From NCBI GenBank assembly GCA_019096155.1, contig JAHCVI010000003.1, positions 4,030,001 through 4,094,000 of the forward strand: a stretch of 64,000 nt of DNA, given 5' to 3'. Under the pieces are notes generated by a model that worked only from the letters and a program-made list of their open reading frames with translations, was not told where the DNA came from and made no database searches. Within the stretch, counting starts at the first letter, position 1; the number at the start of each line of letters is the position of its first letter. Both the position numbers and the translations under genes were made by a program. This DNA comes from Staphylotrichum longicolle. Its lineage: Eukaryota > Ascomycota > Sordariomycetes > Sordariales > Chaetomiaceae. Positions 1 through 11,191 of this stretch are shown here, piece after piece.

Positions 1-1003
1 TTGAAGTCCATGACCCGGTTGTTGTTGAAGTCCTGGCCGGGCCACACCTCGTTCCTAACGCCCTCCGGGTGCATGTCGGACAGGGCGTGCTGACGGTCAT
101 CCCAGCGGCCAAAGCAAAGATCCAGGCCGCCAATGAAAGCCATCTCGTAGTCGATGACAATGAACTTTTCGTGATGGGCCCAGTAGAAGGTCATGTCCGC
201 GGCGTTCTCCAAGACATTGTGGTCTGGGTGACGCATGACCTTGATGTTGCCAAAGCCAGGAGAGCCTTCAGGGCAGAGGGCCTGGAGAGCGTGCTTCGTA
301 TGTATCGAGTTGCACGTGAGAGCAGCCTCAACCTCGCGATACACAATGACATAGATCTTGACGCCGGCCTCTGCACGGCGTTTGAGGACCTGGTCGAGGC
401 GCCATTCCTGGTTGTAGTAAGGAGGGCGACGAAGGAACAGCTCCGGCGACAGCCACCAGTCGGCAATGTAAATGGTCTCCTTTGCCTTCTCGAGAGCGAC
501 TGACACGGCCTAATCTTGCGTTAAAGAGAGCGGTTCAGTCAGTGGGCAGGTGATGCTTACCCAGAAGTAGTCCCGCCCGTCAACGTACCACTTCACCATG
601 TTGCCATCCCGCTCCGGGAAGTAGGACTGAAAGCGGTGTGACTCGCCAATTCTGGCGCGCTTCTCATCACAAGCTTTTTCGTGTTCCTCGTCATGGCGAT
701 GCTCGGGGTTGAACTGGTTGGAGGTTAGTGGTGGTGGTGTTGAGGGTCAGGGGTGGAGATTGGCCCTACCAGGTTCGCAAACTTGCCAATCTTGTGTCTG
801 CCAGACGAGTCAGCATGTCTTCGTCAAAGCAGTATCGGGCCACCATACTTCTGGTGAGCCAAGTGGACCTTGACATCGCTCAGATGGTGGTCATGGTGGA
901 GCTTGTCCTTGAGCTCCCGGAATGGGAGCTTGAGCTTGTTGCCCAAGCCATGGTGGCCATGGTGCGTGCCGTCGGGGCCCTCTGTGGATGATACCTCGGT
1001 CAT
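1..1003 (-). CDS. Phospholipase D (PLD1/Spo14 superfamily), 5' part, cut by window edge
   Basis: Hydrolyses phosphatidylcholine to phosphatidic acid and choline at membranes. About 281 N-terminal residues are visible; the rest lies beyond position 1. Three introns restore one frame: 798-848, 714-769 and 510-560, all GT-AG. The first HKD motif is complete at H225, K227 and D232 (HEKFIVID), followed by the family block GGLDLCFGRWDDRQHAL. The start at 1001-1003 opens a His-rich N-terminus. The first HKD lies only about 225 residues in, so the long N-terminal region with PX and PH domains of yeast Spo14 is absent; this fits the shorter PLD found in filamentous fungi. The upstream region is shared with the HET-C2 gene, which diverges from it. 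The second HKD cannot be checked here. Confidence 0.9.
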
Positions 1004-2168
1004 GTTGAGTGTAATGCCCGCTCAGTGTTGTAAGAGATCTAAGGTAGGTAGTCAAGAGGGCAGGCAGTGAGACGGGGCATCCCAGGGAACGAGGGCTGGA
1101 GATGCAATGGGCAATATGGGATGATACTGAACGAGCAAAGCTTTTTGCAAGTTGGCAGCGTATTCAGTCGGTGTTCAGATGAGAATCCTTCCGGTCCACA
1201 CTCCCGTGAACGCCTGTTTTCTTGTGTGCTGCACGCGTTGGTTGAGGTTGGAGTCAGTCTGGCTTGTCCGAGAGCTGGCCATTGGCGTTCTCCAGGAGCA
1301 TATTAGAGGAAGTTGTCTTCGGCTTTCAACACTCCTACATCACACAATGCTTTTTGAAGGATGGCCGTCAAGTCACACCAAGAATGACTGCGAACGGCCG
1401 ACGGGGAGGACGGCAAGACTTGATGTGACGTCATGCTACCCGTGTTGGAGGCTGTTGTCTGTGCTGACTGCCCTGCAGGATGGGAATCCGATCTTGCGGG
1501 AATCTGCCAGGCTGACGCGTAATGCTATTGGTTTTTGCTTTCAATCCGGAATAAATGCCAAGTTTCCAGGGCATCGAGCCTGCGCCAGCGTGCCGATATC
1601 CGAATTCCATGGTGCTCCTGCCGGCCTGGGTTTCGTGCTTTACAGCAAGTCAGGGTCTTTGTTGGCTTCTTCCTGGAAAATGGTTCGATGATTTGGTCAA
1701 GAAACTGATCATGCCTGGATGCTGCACCCGCAGAAAACAGGGGCACCCTGTGGGCCTGGGGAGCTTGGGCCATTGAACTCCACAACCCAATCTTGGCTCA
1801 AGTCTGGCCTGCCGGAACTCACCACACCGATCACCGACGGGCGCCCGAGACCAAGCCACGGGCAAGGAACCGCCTCCTTTCTGGCATAGACAATCATTTA
1901 AACCAAGGAAGCCGGGCACCCTTACGACCCCTGATTTTTTACCAAAAGGTTCCCTTTCCAATGGATGCTTCACGTGACATCCGGTGTTGCGAAAATGGTG
2001 CCAGCAGCGGCGGGGGCGGGGTAACCAGCGGCGGGGCAAGCTGTTAGCGGGTTGGGGTTTCATGAGGTGTCTCTTGTCTCCAGCAAGCTGACCGCCTCCT
2101 GATTCCATCTCGCAACAGCCCGTATTCACTGCCTCTCACCACGCTCACATCCTCACCCATCAGACACC
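1004..2168. other. Divergent intergenic region between PLD and HET-C2 genes
   Basis: No supported gene. The region separates the starts of the minus-strand phospholipase D gene and the plus-strand GLTP gene, so it should hold both promoters. It contains one perfect TGACGTCA palindrome at 1426-1433, about 420 nt upstream of the phospholipase start. Confidence 0.6.
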
Positions 2169-2974
2169 ATGGCCGCCGCTCAGATCCCAGAAGGAGGCAC
2201 CTACCTCGACACCTTCAAGCAGTCGTTCACTACCGTCCCAATTGACGCCGAGCATGGCAACGCCATCTCCACGGTCGAGTTCCTCGACGCCGCCGAGTCC
2301 CTGACCACCATGTTTGGTACGGATGCCCCTGACAGAAAACAGACCGGGTCTCAGATCTTCTAACGCGATGGACGACAGATCTTCTCGGCTCCGTTGCCTT
2401 CTCCCCGGTCAAGAAGGACATGATGGGCAATGTTGAGGTGTGTTCCCACCCCGAGCCCTGACTGCTCCCGGCTGTGTCGGCTGATGTTCCATGCACATAG
2501 AAACTCCGGAAACGTCTCCTTGCCGCGCCTCTTGAGTCCCAGAACCTCCAGGATCTCGTGCGGAACGAGCTCAAGACCAAGTCCCATACCGCGACCGAGG
2601 GCCTGCTCTGGCTCGTCAGGTGAGCTGCCACGGCACCGAGCAAAAGGATGAACTGCGACTGACGTTTGGGACAATCCAGGGGCCTCGAGTTCACATGCAT
2701 CGCGCTGAGCCAGAACCTGGCCAACCACGACCACGAGCTCTCCGAGTCCTTCCGCAGCGCCTACGGCGTCACCCTCAAGCCGCACCACAGCTTCCTCATC
2801 AAGCCCGTTTTCAGCGCCGCCATGAGCGCCTGCCCCTACCGCAAGGACTTCTACAGCAAGCTCGGCTCTGATGAGGAGAAGGTCAAGGAGGAGATGCGCG
2901 AGTACCTGGCCGCTCTGGACAAGATTGTCGCCATCCTCAAGGCCTTCCTTGATAGCAAGGATGCCAAGTGGTAA
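2169..2974 (+). CDS. het-c: Glycolipid transfer protein, HET-C2 type
   Basis: Small cytosolic lipid carrier that moves glycosphingolipids between membranes; the Podospora anserina homologue HET-C2 is also a heterokaryon-incompatibility determinant sensed by NACHT-WD40 proteins HET-D and HET-E. Four exons joined by introns 2317-2378, 2438-2500 and 2620-2679 give 206 residues, close to the roughly 208 of HET-C2. The GLTP fold is visible across the whole protein: the segment DLLGSVAFSPVKKDM, then the LLWLVRGLEF helix, the stretch after it with N and H residues of the sugar-headgroup site, and the HHSFLIKPVFSAAM block. All splice sites are canonical and the frame is intact. An NLR gene lies about 37 kb downstream, but it carries ankyrin repeats rather than WD40 repeats, so a direct HET-C/HET-D type pairing is not implied. 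Confidence 0.92.
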
Positions 2975-3395
2975 ACAAGTGATAGTGTACAAGGAATGAG
3001 GAAATCTCGCGAACACGAAAAGCCGATGGTTTCAGCAAAACAATGCACCTTGGATCTCACACCACAGAGTCCGCACTTTAAGCATTTCTGACGCCCTCCT
3101 TGGATTCGAGTGCTTGACTCTCTTTCTCCATGGCCCAGAGTTTGTGGCTGGGAGCGGGCTCAAGAACCGGCCACAGCACCTGCGGTTTGCGTTCTAAGGA
3201 AAGGCCGGGACTTGCTTTGGCAGCTCTACATGTGGATAGAAGCTTGGGGTTGTGCGGTGATTGTTGTCAGCTAGTTATAACTTGGGACCCTTTGGCGTCC
3301 TTTGGACCCAACAACGCCGGGGGGTTGCTCCAATACCCAATCATATCGTGCATTATCCGTTGCTGCAACTTCTTCAACTTCCTCGCCATCACAGA

Positions 3396-5028
3396 ATGCC
3401 AACAGCAACTTCCCTCCCGTTGCTCAAGGGCAAGATAACACTGTCCGAGGCATTGGACGATTGGACTTTTGCGGGTATCTGCACACTCACGCCAAGGAAA
3501 TTGAGGCCGTCGTCGCGCACCACCTCGCTGTTCCTAAACAGTCATGCACCGTCCCATGGGTCAGTGAATGGCTCCATGGAAGCTTCAACGTCTGCATCCC
3601 GGTCCACGTCAATGGCGCGAAGAAGGTCATCATCAGGTTTCCATTGCCGTATAAAGTCGGCGAGTCGACACACCCGGGCAATGCAGCAGAAAAGCTGCGC
3701 ACTGAAGTCGCGACCTACGCATGGATGCAATCTCACTGCCCTTCTGTCCCCAATCCTCGTCTCTGGGGATTTGGCTTTCCTGGCGGCCCAAGTGTAAGAG
3801 GTTACAAAGTTTGTCAAACTGGCTTCTTGGCTGACAGCGGTGGCCGGTTGGTTGTGAGCAGTTCACGGCACTTCCTCAAGCCCCCTTTCTCTCAAGACTC
3901 GTTTGGCATCTACGACGTTCCCTTGCATGGATTGGGGGGGATGCTCTGCCATCACGCTACGTTGTGCATCCGCACCGCCAGAACCTCACCTTCGGGTACA
4001 TGTTGGTCGATTATGTGCAGAATGGCCGCATGCTGTCCGAGACCTGGGGCGACTTGTGCGGCGACTACGACCGACGCAGGACGCTCTTCCGTGACCTCTC
4101 GCGTATCATGCTCTCGCTCGCGCGGGTTCAGTTCCCGCGGATCGGCTCCCTGACGATGGACGACCGCGGCGTTGTGTCGTTGACGAACCGGCCCTTGACT
4201 CTCCAGCTTCATCAGCTGGAGAACGAGGGCATCCCAACCCACATCCCCCGCAGCCTGACCTACCCATCCTCCGACACCTACCTCGCGGATCTCTTAGCCT
4301 GCCACGACAGCCGCATCCGACACAGATCCAACTCGGTGCTCGACCAGGAAGACGCATGGGCCCAGCTGTCAACGTTGACCATGATGCGCGCCCTAGGCCC
4401 ATACTTCACGGACCGCGAGCAACGGTTCGGGCCCTTCACGTTCATGCTGACGGGCCTCCACCAGAGCAACGTCTTCGTGGACGAGAACTGGCACGTCACC
4501 TGTATCGTCGACCTCGAGTGGGCCTGCGCCCTGCCTTCCGAGATGCTCCACCCGCCAATCTGGCTGACAGGGCATGCGATCGACATCATCGACGGCCACA
4601 TGGAGGAGTATCAAAAACGGCACGGCGAGTTCATGACTGTGTTTGCGGAGGAGGAGCAGACGGCTGCTGCCACCACCCCACATGCCACCCGCTCCTTCGC
4701 CCGCCGAATGCGCACAGGCTGGAACAGGGGCACCTTCTGGTACGTCCACGCGCTGCAGAGCTTCACTGGGATGTATCACCTGTTTATCCAGCACATCCAA
4801 TCGCTGTATGGGCCGACGCCGGAGGTGCGGGACGGGGTGGACGTGTTCGAGCGGGTGGTTGCTCCTTTCTGGACGCCGGGGATAGATGGGTTTGTACATC
4901 GCAAGATCAGGGAGCGCGGGGAGTATCTGGACCGGGTGCGAGAGGTGTTTCAAAAGTCAGTACCCTTCATAGAGGACGGACATGAGAGAAGAGAGCAGGT
5001 GGAGCTGAGTGCTGGGCTTGGCGGTTGA
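3396..5028 (+). pseudogene. APH/choline-kinase-like fungal phosphotransferase, apparently decayed
   Basis: Belongs to the large fungal family of aminoglycoside-phosphotransferase-like kinases, mostly of unknown substrate. One intron at 3794-3861 joins two long coding parts ending at 5028. The main frame has no ATG upstream; the only plausible start, at 3396 (MPTATSLPLLKG), lies in another frame, and that frame must switch near 3452-3470. A direct repeat ATTGGAC at 3452-3458 and 3460-3466 sits exactly there, which suggests a slippage deletion. In the catalytic loop the motif reads LTGLHQSN with Gly at 4453-4455, where I recall relatives having Asp (LTDLHQSN). The following IVDLEWA metal-binding block is kept. 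Missing start plus lost catalytic Asp argue for a pseudogene or pseudokinase. An unrecognised first exon is the alternative explanation for the N-terminus. Confidence 0.7.
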
Positions 5029-6011
5029 CGTCAGCCAGCCAGGGTGGATGCAGTGGAGATGTCGCGTGTGGGGGCATTTCTGGTGGTTGATGGTGGTGTT
5101 TCCGACAGACGATGTAATGCTCCATCATGAAGAGTCGAAAATCGAGCGGGGTGGTGGTGTTGGGAGCGCTTTTATTGTGACCAAGAACGGAGCTCATTGT
5201 TGAGGTTTGTTGAACGCAACATTGCCGCGAGTCACCTGCCTGGCTGTCATTGATCAGGTTTGCAAATGCAGCGTCTCTCACTGCATGAACTGCATCTGCA
5301 TCTGACAGGTTCCACTCGGTTCGGGTCCCGGCGGGGCTGTCATGAGACGGTGACCAGAACTCGACCAGGAATCGCCCGAGTCACTCGTATGAACCAGTGT
5401 AGAACCGCAAAGCAGACCCAAAGACAACACCCGCAAATCGTGCAACGTGATACTGATTTTCGTCTGGTGTTTGCTTGTCGTGGTCCACTCGCCGCAGGCC
5501 TGTGGCGAGGCCGCGGGCGCGAAAGGCGGGCGCGGAAAGGGCCTGAAAAGGGGCCTCGTCATGCACCATGGCGGCGTTTCCATTTGACAGGGACGGGTAG
5601 GGCGGCCACCAAGCCCAGCTGACGGTTGGAATGAAATTGGGATTTAACCCAGTTCCAAATCCGATCGCCATTTCTGGTCCTGACTGCGAAAAAGAGCCAA
5701 TGAGCCCGCCTTGCAATCTATCTTGGCGTTGGTTGAGTTCGGTTGGTGGCAGATCGGGAGGTCGCCAATCTGCAAGGCTGAGCGTGTTGCAGGTTGCGCT
5801 GCACATGCTTGATTTGCAGGTCGTCGGCCGCTGGAGTGGAGTGGAGTGGAGTGGAGAATCCATTAATCCACCGCGCCGCCCCACAAAAACGCCCCGCGGC
5901 TTCCCGCCTGTTCTCCAGCAGCCCCAGCAGCCCCAGCTATAATCCCAGCCTAACCTCAACCTCTCCTCTGCCCACCCGTGACACCCTTCATCCTCCCCGA
6001 TCTCGACCCGG
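5029..6011. other. Intergenic region upstream of the F-box/ankyrin gene
   Basis: No supported gene. A TGACGTCA palindrome starts at 5026, overlapping the stop codon of the preceding gene. A pentanucleotide microsatellite is listed separately. Confidence 0.5.
5832..5856. repeat. Pentanucleotide microsatellite (TGGAG)5
   Basis: Five perfect copies of TGGAG lie about 160 nt upstream of the F-box/ankyrin start codon. Read directly from the sequence. Confidence 0.95.
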
Positions 6012-8657
6012 ATGGCTTCGCAAAGGAAGGCAGGCGTCCCCAAGAAGCCGACGGCCAAGGCGAAGACGAAAAAGCCGGACGGCAAGACATGTAAGGCCAA
6101 GGCAAAAAAGGCACTGTCGGTGCCTATTCTGCGACTGCCGCCCGAGATCGTCCTCCTCATCGACGAGCTGCTCGACCTCCAGGACCGACTCGCCCTCGGG
6201 CGCGCGAACCGCAAATTCTACACCATCATTAACCCCGTCATTTACCGCGATAATGTCAAGCTGGCCAACTCGACATCCCTCTTCTGGGGCGCCGAGAACG
6301 GCCAGCTGGGAACATTGAAGCACGCTCTTGCGGCAGGCGCCGATCTCAACGCCTCGGGACCGTTACCCCGCAAGCCTGGCGAGAGTGACAGCAACGACAC
6401 CGACAACGACGGCGACGGCAATCCCGACGCTGATCCAGCCGCCGAGTTGTTTGAGGAGCCGCCCGACCCCCGCCTTCAGCCATCGTGCACCCCGCTGCAT
6501 CTTGCGGCCAAGAACGGTCATCGGGACATCGTGGAGTGGCTCCTCGACAATGGGGCCGACATTGATGCTCCTTCCTACCGAGTTTGCGAGTGCCAGTCTC
6601 TCAAGTCTGGGCGACACCCCTCACGCCGGCTCTCAGAGTGGCCTCGGTGGCGTGCACTGCACACCGCCATGTGCAACCAGGAGCGCGCGGTCGCCGAGTT
6701 GCTCATCTTTCGCGGGGCCTCGCTCGAGCTGGACACAACGCCCGGGCACAAGCACACGGCCCTTCACTCGGCCGCTGCGCACGGGCTGATTCCTGTCATC
6801 AAGCTATTGGCACTGAATGACATCAACCTCGACGTCAACCAGCGCGACGCCTGGGACAACACGGCGCTCCACTACGTGTCCGAGATCTGGAGCGCGCGCG
6901 ACGCGGCTGACATCCGCGACACCATCACGAAACTACTCGCCCTCGGTGCTGACTTGGAGGCCCACAATGAGAGCGGATACACCCCATTACTGAATGCATG
7001 CTTTCGAGGCAACTACGCCGTGGCCCACCGGATGGTCAGCATCGGGGCCAACCCGGACCCGCACCGTCTTATTCCCAACTTCCGAGATTACAGGCCGCTT
7101 TACTACTGCATGCTGCAGCGCTCCGAATTTTTCGACATGGACGAAGCTCCCGTCAAGCACGACGAGTTTGAGGGCAACCGTGTAACACTGATCAAGGCCC
7201 TGGCCGATGCCGGCGCCGACGTGAATGCCCGGTTTGACAAGCGCGGCCATCGGGCGGTGACCCCACTCATGCTTGCCTGCGAGCTGGCTGAGCCCCGCGC
7301 AGTTGCCGCCCTCGTTCAATGCGGCGCCGAGATCAACGCACAAGACCGCAATGGGAGGACACCGTTGTGTTATGCAGTCACCATCAGGGTGGATCATCGT
7401 GGTGAAGTCCCGGAAATTGCAGCCATCATGCTACGGCACGGTGCGCGCATGGACATTGAGGAGGAGCCCAACTGCAGCCCGCTCGACACGGCAATCAAGC
7501 ATATCCGGTGGGCAGAGGATGACGTGCTCGAGGCGATGCTCAACGTTGCCGACAAGGACAACCTCACGGAGGGCAAGCTCAAGGAAGCGTTGAGAAGCTG
7601 CGCCTCTTGCGGCAACCACAAGGCGCTCAAGCTTCTCCTCAACTTTGCCAACAGGGTGTACCAAGTCACGGATGCCGATGTCAAGGATTACCTCTGCCGC
7701 ATCATCGAGCAGAGCGACCCATGGAACCAGATCGAAACCTTCAACTGCATGATGAACTTTGGCCGCCCCGTCTACACTAATGAGATGCTCCTCCTCAAAA
7801 CCATCATGCAACAGAACCGCGAACTCAGCCTCGCCGTCATGGAGCGCGGCGTCGACGTCAGCGCACCCCGCTTCCACGGCGACCAGACCTACCTTCACCT
7901 CGCCTGCCACTGGGGCGATCCCGAGGTCGTCAAGGCCCTCCTTGAGCGTGGCGCCGACGTCAACGTTTTTGACCGCGAGCTCCGCACCCCGCTGTCCGTC
8001 GCCGTCAGCGAAAATTACGTATGTATCGCAGTCGCCCTCATGAAAGAAGTCGCCGACCCCTTCCTGGTCCCGCCCGACGCCCTCCTTCAGGAACTCTTCA
8101 GCGGCGACGACGACGACGAGTTCCGAGACGAATGGCGCTACGTCAAGCGCCGCTACCTCACGGCGTTTGACCTCGCCATCCGCGACGACCGCGTCGACAT
8201 CCTGCAGGACATGCTCTCGCGCTTCGCGCTGCCCGAGATCCCGCCCAAGGCGAGGTTCAGCTACATCCACCGCGCCAGCCAGAACCCCAACCCGGCCATC
8301 CTCAAACTCCTACTGGAGAAAGGTGCGTCCGTCGGCGGTGACTGTCCCAATCCGCCCGCCGAGGCGCTCATCCGGCGCGTGTGGGACCAGCCGCGGCTGC
8401 CGGACACGGCGGTCAGTCTGCTGCAGACGGCGCGGTTGTTTACGGATCGGGGCAACTGGGGGAAAACGGTGTTTCGGCTGATGAGGGAGATTGACACGGA
8501 CCGGAGCGAGGACGAGGAGAGGAAGGAGATGAGGAAAGTGGTGTTGCGCGAGTTGGGGGTGCAAGATACCCGGGAGGCGCCGGTGACGGAGGAGCAGGAG
8601 AAGGCGTTGGAAGAGGCGTTGGCGAAGGGCAGGGTCGTGTGGGCTGTGTCGGAGTGA
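6012..8657 (+). CDS. F-box / ankyrin-repeat protein
   Basis: Single-exon gene of 881 residues. A Lys/Ala-rich N-terminus (about 1-35) is followed by an F-box-like segment at about 38-75 (PILRLPPEIVLLIDELLDL), the kind that binds Skp1 in SCF ubiquitin ligases. The rest, from about 95 to 800, is an ankyrin array with many clear repeats such as TPLHLAAKNGHRDIVEWLLD and TYLHLACHWGDPEVVKALL. An acidic spacer of Asp, Asn and Gly follows the first ankyrin unit. The reading frame is intact and the start is the first ATG. By analogy this is a substrate-recognition subunit, with ankyrins binding the target; the target is unknown. F-box/ankyrin proteins of this kind are expanded in filamentous ascomycetes, and orthology to a named gene cannot be claimed. 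Confidence 0.88.
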   Translation: MASQRKAGVPKKPTAKAKTKKPDGKTCKAKAKKALSVPILRLPPEIVLLIDELLDLQDRLALGRANRKFYTIINPVIYRDNVKLANSTSLFWGAENGQLGTLKHALAAGADLNASGPLPRKPGESDSNDTDNDGDGNPDADPAAELFEEPPDPRLQPSCTPLHLAAKNGHRDIVEWLLDNGADIDAPSYRVCECQSLKSGRHPSRRLSEWPRWRALHTAMCNQERAVAELLIFRGASLELDTTPGHKHTALHSAAAHGLIPVIKLLALNDINLDVNQRDAWDNTALHYVSEIWSARDAADIRDTITKLLALGADLEAHNESGYTPLLNACFRGNYAVAHRMVSIGANPDPHRLIPNFRDYRPLYYCMLQRSEFFDMDEAPVKHDEFEGNRVTLIKALADAGADVNARFDKRGHRAVTPLMLACELAEPRAVAALVQCGAEINAQDRNGRTPLCYAVTIRVDHRGEVPEIAAIMLRHGARMDIEEEPNCSPLDTAIKHIRWAEDDVLEAMLNVADKDNLTEGKLKEALRSCASCGNHKALKLLLNFANRVYQVTDADVKDYLCRIIEQSDPWNQIETFNCMMNFGRPVYTNEMLLLKTIMQQNRELSLAVMERGVDVSAPRFHGDQTYLHLACHWGDPEVVKALLERGADVNVFDRELRTPLSVAVSENYVCIAVALMKEVADPFLVPPDALLQELFSGDDDDEFRDEWRYVKRRYLTAFDLAIRDDRVDILQDMLSRFALPEIPPKARFSYIHRASQNPNPAILKLLLEKGASVGGDCPNPPAEALIRRVWDQPRLPDTAVSLLQTARLFTDRGNWGKTVFRLMREIDTDRSEDEERKEMRKVVLRELGVQDTREAPVTEEQEKALEEALAKGRVVWAVSE

Positions 8658-9346
8658 TTTGGAGTTTCAGGTCCTGGACGGGACAGCAGTTGCTGTGGCT
8701 CCGTCCCCCTTTTTCTTTTTCATTTCGTGCTTTGGTTCTCTGCATCGATCAGCGGGTTGCTCTTTTTCTTTTCTTTCCTTGGGACATTATGGTATACACA
8801 GTACAGAGGTACAGGACACAGCACTTGATTTGCTGGGATATGGGTTGGCTACCTTGGGGATTTGGCTGGGTGTGGGATTTGTTGGGAATCACTGGGAGAG
8901 GGAGGGAGGGATATTATATCACGGAGTGTTTTTGTTTGCAAGTGGGAAGTTCGTGGGAGTGGCTGGGTGTATGTGTACATGAGTATTCTTGCTTCGATCA
9001 GACTTTGGAGTGGGAGTGATGAAATTGATGATTTGATGATGATGGCAATTATTTGGGAGGGTTGGGCGCTGCTACTTGAGGTGTGTGGATGTCAGAGTCT
9101 GAGAGCAATTACGAAAGGCGTAAGGAGGAACGCGGCAATTGCAGCGGAGCGTGGGAGCCTCTAACTCAAACCTTGATGCTTTGTGCCGTCGTCTTTGAGA
9201 GATCAGTCATCGCGTACTGTAACTCTGTGGGATGAAGAGCAAAAAGGATGTTGTCGGGTCGTTCAAAAACGCATTTGCATCTTCAAGAAAAGAACCACCC
9301 CTTCTGATTCGGTGGGGGAGGAGTCAGCAAAAGCTGAAAAAGAAGT
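8658..9346. other. Intergenic region 3' of the F-box/ankyrin gene
   Basis: T- and G-rich sequence with no open frame that looks coding. Probably the 3' UTR of the ankyrin gene and spacer before the tRNA gene. Confidence 0.5.
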
Positions 9347-9431
9347 CGCCAACGGCGAGACTCGAACTCGCAACATTCAGATCAACTTTTACGTAAAAGT
9401 CTGACGCGCTAACCAATTGCGCCACGCCGGC
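9347..9431 (-). tRNA. tRNA-Lys (anticodon TTT) with an 11-nt intron
   Basis: On the minus strand the acceptor stem pairs GCCGGCG with CGTTGGC with two G-T pairs. The D arm is GCGC...GCGC and the T arm is GCGAG-TTCGAGT-CTCGC. The anticodon stem TCAGA/TCTGA encloses 18 nt. Removing 11 nt after position 37 leaves the normal 7-nt loop with C32, T33, anticodon TTT and A37. The mature form is 74 nt before CCA addition. The intron position is the one used by eukaryotic nuclear tRNA introns. The anticodon assignment rests on this intron placement. Confidence 0.88.
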
Positions 9432-10105
9432 TTGTCATTCTTGATTGGCTTCGGTTAAACTAGAGGCTTATCAAGCAGGAGTGTTCTGTTCCCAAAATCT
9501 AGTTGCTGATTGTCGTCTCTTTCAAGGAGTCAAGGGTGCATGCACTCTAACGGTGTTGATGTTGGTTTTCATCTGATTACTGTTGAAATGGAAGTTTATG
9601 GGTTGACTTTTTTGGAGTGCGAAGATGGGAGGACATGGACTTGACACGACTCACGAGGAATAATGGCTGCATGTCTTCAAGTCATCAAGAATGGTTGCAA
9701 CTCGTGAGAAGGGTTCGCAAGGTATTCACAACAAGGGCGATTCCGCATCTGTATCCGATCAGACGAGAAGCATCAAGTGCTGCGGGCTGGGATATTGATG
9801 ATTCCTAAAAATACCCAAGGTAGAAAGCTTGGACTGTGATCGACTGGACTACAAATGGGATGCCGCGATGCGCGCGTGAAAGAGCAAGAATGAAGCCGGG
9901 GGCGCACGCGCCATTGTTTGTTGGAGGAGAGGGGCACCGCGATGGAGAACGTTTTGAGCATTTGAGTTGGTTCTGAACTTCCAGACGTATGGATTCTCAA
10001 CTACCTTAACCCTTCTCTTTTGCTACTCCCAGTACTCCTGAAAGCAGCCACACCCCCGTTTTATCGGCCGCGCGGTATGACGCGAACAACACCGCATCTC
10101 ATTGA
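9432..10105. other. Intergenic region between tRNA and feruloyl-esterase-like gene
   Basis: I see no gene here; short frames on both strands have no recognisable protein features. Confidence 0.5.
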
Positions 10106-11191
10106 TCAAAACTGCGAGAAGAAATTCCACACCTCGCGTGGAGTCCAGCTGTTTGGGCCCGCATCACCGCCGCCCTCGTCCCGAGGCAGGGCGACGTGAT
10201 CCTCATCAAAAGCAGTAAAAACAACCGGGTATCCTGTCTTGCAGCCAGTGTACTCAGTCTTGATGTGCCGTCTGCTGTTGCGCGCGGGCTCGGGAGCGTT
10301 CTGACCCTGCGTGCAGCCGTTGGCGCGCACAAAGTTGTCCCGGAGCTGCTTGCCCATTGAGATTTGGAGCACCCCGTCGCGGACGCCATGCTGGCCGTAG
10401 TATGCCTAGCAACGGGAGTTAGAATGACAGAGTGTTTTACCGGGAGAGAGTCGACATGTTAGTGGCCAGAATTGGGGTTCTCTTACAACTGGCTGGCTGC
10501 CCCCCTGGCATCCGCTCAGCAACGCGCCGGACAGCACCGCGATACCCCTGAAGACGTTGGGCCTCGCACCTAGGTAGAAGTCCAACGTCAGTTTTGCCCA
10601 CCAGGTCATATCTCACTCCCCATCCATAAACACACCGTCCTCCGCTTCAGTCACCCCTGTCCTCATAAGGAAGATTCGGGAGGACAGGAGGAAAAGGGGT
10701 GATTGTCACTTACAAGCCAACGCATACGACATCGCCCCGCCGTAGCTAAACCCCATCGCAAACACCCTCTCGTCATCCACGCACGCCCCCTCCCGCACCT
10801 CCTTCAAGACGGCGTCCACGAACGCGACGTCCTCCCCACCGTTGTTCGCCCACCCCTTGTTGAGCCCGTCGGGCGCGACGAAGATGGCCGAGTTGTTGGC
10901 CAGCGCCTGCAGGCCGTAGTAGGGCGCGGAGCCGCCGTCGACGGCGCCAAAGTCGCCGTCGCGCCAGTGCAGGCCGAAGATCAGCCGGTAGGGGCGCGAG
11001 GGGGAGTAGTTGGCCGGCAGCCGGACGATGTACCGCCGGGAGCGGGAGTTGACGGTGATGGACTTGGTGCCGGCGGTGAGGCGCGGGGTGGCGAGGGCGC
11101 AGCCTGGGGAGGGGGTGGCGGCGGAGGCGAGGGGGAGGAGGAGGAGGAGGAGGGTGGTGAGGAGGTGGGTGAGGGGTGGGAGTTGGGTCAT
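10106..11191 (-). CDS. Secreted feruloyl-esterase / PHB-depolymerase-like esterase
   Basis: Alpha/beta hydrolase of the fungal feruloyl esterase B/D and poly(3-hydroxybutyrate) depolymerase-like group, which releases ferulic acid from arabinoxylan and pectin side chains outside the cell. Introns at 10570-10713 and 10406-10486 give 286 residues. The chosen start at 11189-11191 opens a signal peptide (leucine-rich core ending PLASA, about 24 residues). The nucleophile elbow is GFSYGG; the FGLHWRDGD block forms the oxyanion region; a late DEDHVALP segment supplies the likely catalytic His. There is no CBM1. GH12 and GH93 genes follow within 4 kb, fitting a role in plant cell-wall breakdown. Substrate preference cannot be read from sequence. 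Confidence 0.85.

Noticed and set aside
9183..9404. Short plus-strand frame overlapping the tRNA
   Set aside because: It overlaps the tRNA gene on the opposite strand and has no protein features.
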